This document shows positions 56,361-64,000 of a DNA stretch of 64,000 nt, piece by piece. Source of the DNA: Cladophialophora immunda (lineage: Eukaryota; Ascomycota; Eurotiomycetes; Chaetothyriales; Herpotrichiellaceae). The stretch covers positions 4,368,855 to 4,432,854 of the forward strand of contig NW_015622544.1 in NCBI RefSeq assembly GCF_000835495.1. Direction: 5' to 3'. Under the pieces are notes generated by a model, which did not search any database, was not told where the DNA came from, and saw only the letters and a list, made by a program, of their open reading frames with translations. Position 1 is the stretch's first letter; every line of letters begins with the position of its first letter. Position numbers and translations under genes: made by a program.

Positions 56361-57787
56361 ACCTTTTGGGGGCCGTGAGAATCTTCTCCAGTCTGGCTAC
56401 TAAGGACTTGCACCGCACACAGTCCAACCCGGGGAAGAATGTCTGTTTGAGTGACGCGCTCCTTTGGGGAAGTTGTTTCGTTTTTGGGACGCGACCTTCC
56501 CACCCTTTTGCTTCCGCGAATGGAAAAAGAATGCATGCATGGCCCAGCGGGATGGAATTTGGCACTTGTATACGGTATTTCTTGGAGGGCAATAGGAGGG
56601 AGGGTGCCGTGCGCAAGTCATCACAGGCGCAAAGGTGTCTGTTGCCAACATGGAGAATTTTTCCTCTTTTCCCCCCCTCCAAAAAAGGATGTTGACACCC
56701 TTTTCTTCTTTGGCTTTCCCTGCTCTGATTCCCTCGACTCTTCATACTTGGACAGCCATGTCCCAGAGGAAAGGGGGGGGCTAGATTGCCAGACTGAGAA
56801 GCGATACGCGTTATCAGATAGGGCGTAAAGGAGGCGCAGAGACGAATAAATAATGGAAGAAGGTCAGAAGAAGGGCAGAGATCCTCATTGGGGGGGGGGG
56901 GGGGATTAATCACATGGACTCCGTACAGAGTACCATTCTCTCCGCCTCGTCTGCCTACCAAGCACGGAGTACTCGTACTCGTACCGACATCTCAGCCTCG
57001 TGGCGGGGGAGTTTAGGATCAAGGGGCAAAATCATTCAGGTTGGGGGGGCCAACTACTTGCATGTCGCTGCATGTCATGCATGCCGCGTGCGAGCCAATG
57101 CCATCGTCACCGAGTTGGGTTCATCGCGTGGGTTTGACGCGTGGGTTAAGCGCCGTGGGACGCACATGGATGGATGGATGGAGTGAGTGACGGATGACAG
57201 TTATTCGGCCCACTCATACACGGTACTGTAGCAAACAGCCTCGAAGATCCGTATTTTCACTCTCATGCACGCATACGTCGGATGAGCGAGCGGATTAGCT
57301 TTGGGTGAATGTATATCTATATCTTAGATACATTTCTTGCGTCTTATTCTACTTGTCGTGCTGGCTGTGACGAGAAAGTCGTCTCGCACAGTGCGCACAT
57401 GCTATGATACACTGACCCTTTGCCGGATGGCCGATCGCCCCCTGACGGAGAAGCTCCTCGCGCGGTTGTCGAGGTCGTCGATCGCTAACCCGACCTCTCT
57501 AGCGTCTAGTTCCAGATCAATCGTTCCCCCTCTCCGAATCCCCCCCCCCAGTTCCAATCGTAACCCTTGCTGCCGCTTCTCATCCAACACGGACATTCGA
57601 AATCACATACTTCCATTGAACAAATAAAAGGGCAGGACATCGACACGGAGACGGAGAAAAGCCTAAAGACAACGCCGTTGCTATGCTCAACCACAAGACC
57701 AAAAAGTATTCACACGAAGCAAACGCCGCAGAAAGCTCACTTATGTCGGCGACAAGAAGTTGCCGGCCCTGATCGCTTGCTGTTCAA
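56361..57787. other. 1.4 kb convergent 3' region VAC14 / 82-aa gene
   Basis: No gene seen. The reverse-strand open frame at 56164-56961 is antisense to the VAC14 tail and not protein-like. Contains a 15-G run at 56890-56904 and short ATGGATGG repeats near 57170. Confidence 0.5.
56890..56904. repeat. G15 homopolymer
   Basis: Fifteen consecutive G on the plus strand. Length may be unreliable in short-read assemblies. Confidence 0.85.
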
Positions 57788-58129
57788 TCATCTCCGTTGC
57801 TCAGGTGGTACCCACATCTGTGTCCTCCTCTTGTTGCTTTCAGAGCTGTTGTTCGAATTGCCGGTCGAGTTGGTGGACATGGTCGGACTTCTCGAGTCGG
57901 CGGCGCCCGTGTAGAAGTATTCGCCGTCTTGGTATACTGCGCCCGTTGTGAATGTCGTCCGATTCTTGCGACGCGCGTATTTCTGCTCGAGGCGGTAGAG
58001 CTCCAGTTCTGTTACAAAGATGGTCAGTTAGCCATTCTGTCTAAGATTCACACGCAGAGGAACAGTTGAGTCGTAGCATGAAGGGAAGATGGTGCCCTTA
58101 CTTGATTGTAGCTTGTCGAAGAGACCCAT
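57788..58129 (-). CDS. small uncharacterised fungal protein
   Basis: 82 residues, two exons 58129..58102 and 58008..57788 (93-nt intron, GTAAGG...TTTGTAACAG, phase 1). Splicing gives MGLFDKLQSKLELYRLEQKY, followed by ARRKNRTTFTTGAVYQDGEY and FYTG, then an Asn/Ser/Thr-rich middle and a basic end WVPPEQRR. The first ~25 residues form an amphipathic, charged helix. I recall short proteins with MGLFDKLQ...ELxRLEQ and AVYxDGEYxY in other filamentous ascomycetes, without a known function. The start ATG follows an A-rich leader on the minus strand. Too short and too split to be found by frame length alone. Confidence 0.72.
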
Positions 58130-59987
58130 TTTTTTCCGTGGATGGCTTTTCCAACACGTCCGCGAAAGTCGAGCGACGGTAGTCCTTTTCGAAGGCACAA
58201 AGCGTTGAATAGTCGTGAGCCTTGGTGTAAGCTGATCTACGGTGACGGCCTTGTTTTTGATATACAAGGTGCCCCCTCTTTCTATTTTCGAAATCTGCTG
58301 GCCTGGTGCTCAGAGGCCTAATCTTTGCGCACGTTCTTTTTTTTTGGTGTGTGTGAACCGTGAAGAAACAGCCCTTGATCGTTCGGAGGCTTGCGCCTTG
58401 ATATTCACACCTCTTTTCGTTCGGATACGTCGGTTCCCAGCGGGGAAAGGTTTTGAGGATGGCAACTGCGGACAGCGGGCCCAATGATGTCTTATGAACA
58501 GTGCTGGCAATGAACGGCTGACTGCGTCAGATGAGCAGTTTCTCGGATTTTTCGGAGCTTCTTCTGAACACGAAATCGAGCAGGCGAGCGGGATATCGTG
58601 ATGCGCTTGAGTTCCCCCGAGGTTCTGTGGGATGCAGGGCCCTAATGCAAGCTCTTCGAATTCTGAAACAAGCGGAGCGTTGCAAGCATGCAGTAGAATC
58701 GAAGGTTAATTGAGGGTGTGCCGGGAAGAACGCGTTGCAACCTGGGCCGAGAAGCAAAGATGCAGTTTAAGGAGTGACTGTAGAAGTTGGACGAGTTGGA
58801 CTTTCAAGGAGAGGGTATGTAGGTCTGTGGAATGAGCGTTGCTGCCAGCAAGCGACAGACTGTCGGTGGTAGTGGGAGCTCCATTTGGGTTTATGAAGCA
58901 CGGAGCATTCTGGGCCGCAAATTGAACGGAGCTGGAAATGGATGGGCGAAAGGGGAGTTGGCAGTGTGGCATCGTGGCAGGTGCAATTTCTCCGGCTTCA
59001 TGGGCCATGGCTTTAGTTAAACGTTAGGGCTGCTTGGCCCGTTGGAGTCGCTATCGACGATTCGACGGTGCCCCCCAGCGGACTCACTAGGCTTAGCGAG
59101 CCTGGCTACTGGGTGCTATCATCTAGGTACACAGTGCCTAGCACCGACGTGGGTTGTTTTGCTAGGCAGCTTGGGCATGGATGGGCTCTTTGAAGGGCTT
59201 GAATACCACGAGCTCTAGCGCACCAGACGTCCATGAAATGAACCAAGGTCCTGACTTGTTCTACCTGAGATCTATCTGATTGATTGATTGAACGAGCTGC
59301 GAGAGTTCCGCTTACCTGGCACGAAATAGCAACTAACATACTCCGATTCTCCTTCTCCTCTCCATCATTCCCGTTCCCCCACGAGCCCTTCCACGCAGCC
59401 ACGACCGTTTGACGTGCTTATCCAAGAAATCGAACACCGTCGAGGGATCGGCACTCGGGGGCTTCTCACTAGACTGCATGCAGTGGTGGCCGTTCTCTAC
59501 AAGTGGAGCTGATGCCAGAGTCTCGACGCCACGTGCGAAAACGAAATTCGTTCACCCCTGTCCTTGTCTCTGCCCAACCGCGTCTATCATCTCGCTCCCC
59601 TGGTAACCTGATTGATGGTGAGTGTTGGTCGAAGTGGGCACAAGTGGGCACCTGTCTCAATAGTAGTGGTCTCCCCTCGTCCTGAGATCATCACGTCTCG
59701 CTTGGTGTTCTCGAAGAAAAGGTTAACGACGAGTTCTCTTCTTCCACTGACCGCCCCCCCTTTTCCTAACCCACCCTCACCGTGCGAGCGAGAACGACGA
59801 ATCTTCTGGGCTGCGCACGCGTAAGCCCAAAGGAACACGTCTAGACCCCGCGTCTCGGTTTGTGGAGGGATCGAGGAATGCGCTCCCCTTTTCAAACTTT
59901 GTCCAAGGCAATGTCATCAATCCCACCGAAATCGAACGAACCGACTACCTTCACTGTGGCGCAGGTCGTGCCCTTTTGCTCTCAAGA
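58130..59987. other. 1.9 kb intergenic, one weak candidate
   Basis: Left part is the 5' flank of the 82-residue gene, right part the 3' flank of ATM1. Apart from the doubtful small spliced frame at 59512-59824, nothing supported. Confidence 0.45.
59512..59824 (+). CDS. doubtful small spliced ORF
   Basis: An ATG at 59512 begins MPESRRHVRKRNSFTPVLVS and continues to a strong donor GTGAGT at 59618. Joining to the acceptor CAATAG at 59663 keeps the frame (NLIDVVVSPRPEII) and ends at TAA 59824 after 88 residues. Support is only composition (Arg/Ser/Pro-rich) and splice consensus; the 46-nt intron has no obvious branch site, and parts of the opposite strand also read as protein-like. Could be chance. 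Confidence 0.25.
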
Positions 59988-62159
59988 TCAAGTCTCCTTT
60001 TCTTCGGCCTGCCGTTTTTCTTCCAGGGATCGTTCGAGGGTCATGTCTTGTCCGATTGAAACTTCCTGGGCAGCCCAGAGATCAGCGTAGAGTCCCTCAC
60101 GTGCCAACAGCTCGGCATGAGTGCCTTGTTCAACCACTTGGCCTTCTTTGAGGACGAAGATGATGTCGCTGTCATAGATGGTGCGGAGCCGATGCGCGAC
60201 GAAGACGCTGGTGCGAGCCTTCTCCTTTAGAATACTGTTGATGTTTTGTAGCAGCGTCTGCTCGGTATAAGTATCTAGCGCCGACGTCGCTTCGTCGAAG
60301 AACAGGAGAGGAGGATCTTTCAGAATCAGTCGCGCAACAGCGAGTCGCTGCTTTTCGCCGCCGGAGATCATCATGCCTCGTTCACCGACCATAGTATTCC
60401 ATCCAGCTGGCAAGCGCTCAATGAGGTCGTAGATATGCGCTCGCTTTGCGGCACTCTTGACTTCGTCCAAGGAGGCGTCGACGTTGCCATATCGGATATT
60501 GTGCTCGATTGTGTTGTTGAATAGCGGTGTATCTTGTGGTACAACCCCGATACTCCGTCGCAAGCTATCGAGGCTCACATCGCGGATATTTTGTCCGTCA
60601 ACCAAGATCTTACCAGAGTCAGCATCATAGAACCGGAAGAGCAGTCGAAGGATTGTCGATTTCCCGCAACCACTGGGTCCGACTATGGCAACCTTTTTGC
60701 CTGCAGGTATTGTCATGCTCAGATTGCGGAGAATCAGCCGATCAGAATGGTAGCCGAACGTAACATTTTCAAACTTGATCTCGCCGCCTTTCGTCAAAGC
60801 TAGCGGCCTCGGGTTCGCAACCTCTTTGACGGTCACGTTCACCTTTTGCAAGTTGAACAACGTCTCCATATCGAGGAGGGACTGTCGAAGTTCTCGATAG
60901 ACTGAACCCAAGAAGTTCAGCGGCACTGACAACTGGAAAACGAGTTGATTGACCATGACCAAGTCTCCAACCGTCAGCGAGCCACTAGCCACCCCATTCG
61001 CCGCCATGTACATCATGGCTGCTAGCGCACTGGAGAAGATCACATTCTGGCCGGTATTTAAATATGCCAACGACGTCGTGACCTTGATTGAAGCATCCTG
61101 GTACTTTTTCAAGGCCGCGTCATATCTGTTGACCTCGAATTTCTCGTTGTTGAAGTATTTGACCGCCTCGTAGTTGATCAGTGTGTCAACAGCCACCGTA
61201 GCTCCTTGGTTGTCAGCTGCATTTGCCTGCTTGCGGAATTTTGTTCTCCACGAGGTCGTAGTAATGGTAAAGGTTGAATATGCAACCATCGTAGCAGCCG
61301 TGATGGCAGCGAACTGGGCTCCATACTGATATGTTAAGATGCCACAGACCAAGGAAATCTCCAGCACAGTCGGGAAAATGTGGAACAACATGGATGTCAG
61401 CAAAAAGCTGATTCCTTTGGTACCGCGATCCAAGGCCCTGGTCAACCCACCAGTCTGTCTCGACAGATGAAAATTCAGGTCAAGTCGCAAAAGATGCTGA
61501 AACACGTTGCGTGCCACATTCCGGATGGCCTTCTGGGCCACACTGGCAAAGACAGCATTTCGTAGCTCCTGAAACAACGTTGCGCCAATCCGAGTCGCAC
61601 CATATGCGACTATCATCGACCCTGCCACCGTCCAGGCAGTGCCGCCAACCGCCAGAAAATCAATGTTCATCGAGTCCACAATGCTTTTGAAATAGAAGGG
61701 AACATTGACGTTGAGGATCTTGGCCCCAACCAACAGGCCCAATGCAGTACCGACTCGTAACTTGGTCCCCCAGTCTCCCTTGGGCCACAGATACTGGACC
61801 ATTTCTCTCATGATAGCCAGGTCGACTTTGCGTTGTTCCTTGTTGGAGACCACTTTTTCCGCGAGGAGAGCTTCTTTCTTGGATGGCTCTGGTTCGGCTT
61901 TTACGGTCTCTTTCTGTTGTATAGACTCTGGTTTGGTAACTTCGGTGCTGTCAGCCCTGCTTGGGGGTGCTTCTGCAAACTTGGTTGCTTGCGCAGCTTT
62001 CTTTGCGCCGTCATCCCGCCTCGCGAACGCTGACTGTGAAAATGCACGAACACAGAGCGGCGGATGGATTCGGCTCCGGAAAGACGATTTTACCCCAAGA
62101 GACCCAAAGGCACTGTAGAGCTTGCGCTTCCCACAGGGGAGGAGCGGACGTGACAGCAT
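59988..62159 (-). CDS. ATM1: mitochondrial ABC transporter Atm1
   Basis: Half-size ABC exporter of the inner membrane that sends a sulfur/glutathione compound out for cytosolic Fe-S protein assembly. Intronless, 723 residues. The N-terminus ([19 protein letters not shown], with further Arg/Ser) is a presequence; residues ~55-110 are a Lys/Glu-rich matrix linker. The six-helix ABC membrane domain runs about 125-420 with [21 protein letters not shown], the conserved [20 protein letters not shown] and [18 protein letters not shown], and [14 protein letters not shown]. The nucleotide-binding domain has [12 protein letters not shown], Walker [10 protein letters not shown] (494-502), Q-loop [12 protein letters not shown], signature [15 protein letters not shown], Walker [13 protein letters not shown] and the H-switch VFVAHRLRT. 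Ends [10 protein letters not shown]. Single complete copy, all catalytic residues present. Confidence 0.97.
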   Translation of the reverse strand: MLSRPLLPCGKRKLYSAFGSLGVKSSFRSRIHPPLCVRAFSQSAFARRDDGAKKAAQATKFAEAPPSRADSTEVTKPESIQQKETVKAEPEPSKKEALLAEKVVSNKEQRKVDLAIMREMVQYLWPKGDWGTKLRVGTALGLLVGAKILNVNVPFYFKSIVDSMNIDFLAVGGTAWTVAGSMIVAYGATRIGATLFQELRNAVFASVAQKAIRNVARNVFQHLLRLDLNFHLSRQTGGLTRALDRGTKGISFLLTSMLFHIFPTVLEISLVCGILTYQYGAQFAAITAATMVAYSTFTITTTSWRTKFRKQANAADNQGATVAVDTLINYEAVKYFNNEKFEVNRYDAALKKYQDASIKVTTSLAYLNTGQNVIFSSALAAMMYMAANGVASGSLTVGDLVMVNQLVFQLSVPLNFLGSVYRELRQSLLDMETLFNLQKVNVTVKEVANPRPLALTKGGEIKFENVTFGYHSDRLILRNLSMTIPAGKKVAIVGPSGCGKSTILRLLFRFYDADSGKILVDGQNIRDVSLDSLRRSIGVVPQDTPLFNNTIEHNIRYGNVDASLDEVKSAAKRAHIYDLIERLPAGWNTMVGERGMMISGGEKQRLAVARLILKDPPLLFFDEATSALDTYTEQTLLQNINSILKEKARTSVFVAHRLRTIYDSDIIFVLKEGQVVEQGTHAELLAREGLYADLWAAQEVSIGQDMTLERSLEEKRQAEEKET

Positions 62160-62899
62160 GGTGGGATCCGATTCTATCTTCCACGCCGCTGGTATTCAGG
62201 TGTCAGCACCACTCGCCCTCCTCCCCTACTTGGATCGGTCGCCAGCACCTGTGATCTGATCCAAAAAGTATCAAGCACCATGCATGGGTTGGAAGAGCAG
62301 GAAATTATGACATGATTGTTGGGTTGAAGACGCCATCGCCAGCTGATGGCCGAAGAAAGCCCTCAAGCCTAGACTACGCTTGGCATGAATATACTCTGCC
62401 GTAAGTGCTCGGTGAAGCTTTCGGCCCGAGTACGCAAGGCTGAATTGCCAGCCTTGTCCCTGTTCGAAACCACGGCACCTCCCTTGGGATGCATCTCAGG
62501 GCTATCCCATGAAAATAGATAAGCGGTTTGGCAGATCTAGTACATGTGAAGACTGTCACCTGCTCCTCGCAGAGATCATATTAGGCTACGGTCTACTTGG
62601 AAAATGGCTGAGTCCACGCACGCCACTCTTAAACATCTGAAAGCGCATCTCGATACATAACTCCTTGATTTCTCTCCAGCAGTCCGCAAATGGCGGTTGT
62701 GGACTCCGTACTTTGGCAGAGGAGCTCAAAGCCGCTTTCCGAATTTCTCCCACGCTTACCTATGGCGTTTTTTCCTGAAATAATCCATATAGCGAACATA
62801 TTGTGAGCCTGCGCCATAACACTTGCAGCAATTTACTTATCCTTCATGGAGCACAAATCCATAAACTTTTCACAAAACGCCGAACACATCTCAGAAACA
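62160..62899. other. ATM1 5' / MFS gene 3' region
   Basis: 740 bp upstream of ATM1 and downstream of the MFS gene, both on minus. No coding frame or named site; I found no CCAAT box here. Confidence 0.5.
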
Positions 62900-64000
62900 T
62901 TACTCTTCCCGGCTCCGTGCCAAGTCAGCCATGGGCGGAGCCTCGACGGCCGCCGTCGAGGCTCTCCGCAATATCGTCTCGTCATCGTCCCTTGGCCTGG
63001 GCGAAAAGTAAAACTGGATGACCCCAATGATGGCGACAAGGGCACAACTCCACCACGCCCCTGCTGACCCAAGGCTGCTATAGAATATACCGACGAGCGG
63101 TGGTCCCACCGTTCTGGCGGCGGAGCAAGCTGACATGGCTAGCTCGTTGACTTTACCCAACACCAGCGGCGAGGGTGTGGCGTTCTTCAACAGGATCAAA
63201 AAGGTCGGGAAGGAGACGACGCCCGCGAAGCTCTGAAATGCCAGCACGGCGTAAATTCCTGCCCCTGGTTTTGGAAGAAGAGAGACAAACGGCACCACAG
63301 TGTGGATGAACGGGCTGAGCAGTGTCACTGACAAGACGGCCTTCCAGACACCCAACTTGGCCACGAAAATGGGAAATACAACTGCTTGGAAGAACAAAGA
63401 CATGATGCTGCCGGCGGCGAGATATGTCCCGACTTCGTGCAGAGTCATGCCGAGCCCGCCCTTCAAGTCAAGTTCACGTGCCGGCCGTTGCGGGTCGTCA
63501 AGGAGGTAAATGGGGAGAACAGAGCCAAAAGCCATCGAGTGATATGACATCACCACGAGAGCAACGGTCCACATGATGACGGGCTTGGTGAAAGCCCTGA
63601 TTTGCTCCGGCTTAACAGGTTGTTCGTCGTCTTCGTCTTCAATGACGGCTTCGACTTGTGATCCGACTTTCAAGAGTGGCTTGAGTGAGCCGATAGATGC
63701 CACAGAAGGCCGCCGAAGGTCGAAGGCCGGATCGATGGCAACAGGCATGGACTCCGCGACGTAAGTGAGTCCGCCAGGTCCTGTCGAAAATGCACTGAGC
63801 GCCGACTCCCGCCTCTGTCTCGACCTCAGGGGCGTCGTCTCATCGATGGTATCGGAACTGTTGACCGTGACTAGTGTACCTGATGATCGCGACACTGGAT
63901 TCGTCTCCTCGAGGAAAAGGCAGCCCTGTATGATGGCGATGACAATGATCGCTACAGCAACCAGGTTCGGTAAGAGGTAAGGATATTCGCCGAAAATCCC
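62900..64000 (-). CDS. MFS transporter, 3' part
   Basis: The reading frame is open from the right edge to TAA 62900 (366 residues visible), so the 5' exons with TM1-5 are outside the window. It begins GIFGEYPYLLPNLVAVAI and a hydrophobic helix (VAIIVIAIIQGCLFLEETN, TM6 end), followed by a long cytoplasmic loop with Ser/Arg-rich and acidic sequence (EAVIEDEDDEQPVKPEQ), then six further helices: VIMWTVALVVMSYHSMAFG, GTYLAAGSIMSLFFQAVVFP, VLSVTLLSPFIHTVVPFVSL, IYAVLAFQSFAGVVSFPTFL, the loop LVLGKVNELAMSACSAARTVGPPLVG, and WWSCALVAIIGVIQFYF. This fits the tetracycline-resistance-like/YCR023C-type DHA1 branch of proton antiporters. Substrate not assignable. No intron seen in this part. Confidence 0.85.
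   Translation of the reverse strand, partial: GIFGEYPYLLPNLVAVAIIVIAIIQGCLFLEETNPVSRSSGTLVTVNSSDTIDETTPLRSRQRRESALSAFSTGPGGLTYVAESMPVAIDPAFDLRRPSVASIGSLKPLLKVGSQVEAVIEDEDDEQPVKPEQIRAFTKPVIMWTVALVVMSYHSMAFGSVLPIYLLDDPQRPARELDLKGGLGMTLHEVGTYLAAGSIMSLFFQAVVFPIFVAKLGVWKAVLSVTLLSPFIHTVVPFVSLLPKPGAGIYAVLAFQSFAGVVSFPTFLILLKNATPSPLVLGKVNELAMSACSAARTVGPPLVGIFYSSLGSAGAWWSCALVAIIGVIQFYFSPRPRDDDETILRRASTAAVEAPPMADLARSREE

Noticed and set aside
56811..56819. TTATCAGAT, reverse complement of the GATA iron-repressor site ATCWGATAA
   Set aside because: It lies in a convergent 3' region, upstream of no gene.
56164..56961. 265-codon reverse open frame over the VAC14 end
   Set aside because: Antisense to the low-complexity Vac14 tail; no domain and no splice evidence.
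59405..59620. Reverse-strand protein-like stretch (ENGHHCMQSSEKPPSADP, then FDFLDKHVK) with hydrolase flavour
   Set aside because: Needs unplaced splice junctions, hits stops on both sides and could not be tied to a family; treated as chance.
39214..62159. Iron/haem gene cluster (HEM4, ACO1, ATM1)
   Set aside because: The genes are separated by unrelated genes (BUD20, RAD54, VAC14), lie on both strands and share no regulatory site that I can see.

Overview
The window is nuclear DNA from a filamentous ascomycete (Pezizomycotina; a Eurotiomycetes or Chaetothyriales-type relative is my best guess, but species is not determined). Evidence: intron-poor genes with short GT-AG introns (mostly 41-70 nt, CTAAC/CTGAC-like branch sites), three Zn2Cys6 regulators, a fungal-type mitochondrial calcium uniporter, typical fungal proteins (Vid27, Tps1, Rad54, Vac14) and no operons. 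I resolved about 21 protein genes, most to exon level by splicing the reading frames by eye; the splice sites are inferred, not supported by transcript data.

Left part (1-16900): a Zn2Cys6 regulator (-), a 4 kb gene-free stretch, a divergent OXR1-like (-) / VID27 (+) pair, VPS51 (-) divergent from a second Zn2Cys6 regulator (+), a decayed cytochrome P450 remnant (-), and RPN9 (+). Middle (17000-36500): mitoribosomal uS17m (+), TPS1 (-), a third zinc-cluster regulator (-), the farnesyltransferase beta subunit RAM1 (+) across a 3.1 kb shared upstream region, a dsRBD-like protein (+, 5' end unresolved), the mitochondrial calcium uniporter MCU (+) and a small conserved-looking unknown (-).

Right part (39000-64000): HEM4 (+), a LACTB2-like metallo-beta-lactamase-fold protein (-), an intron-rich mitochondrial aconitase (-), BUD20 (+), a mitochondrial carrier (-), RAD54 (+), VAC14 (+), an 82-residue unknown (-), ATM1 (-) and the 3' part of an MFS transporter (-) running off the right edge. 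Seven products are mitochondrial or feed mitochondrial iron/haem metabolism (uS17m, MCU, HEM4, aconitase, a carrier, Atm1, possibly the LACTB2-like protein); they are scattered among unrelated housekeeping genes, so I read this as ordinary fungal gene order and not as a dedicated cluster.

I found no convincing new multi-gene system. The items most worth a second look are a RAD54 start codon that appears to be split by an intron, a GC-AG intron in VAC14, 18-20 nt micro-exons in aconitase with two CCAAT sites matching the CBC-HapX pattern in its upstream region, paired MluI-type boxes before RAD54, the P450 relic, and three small uncharacterised proteins.
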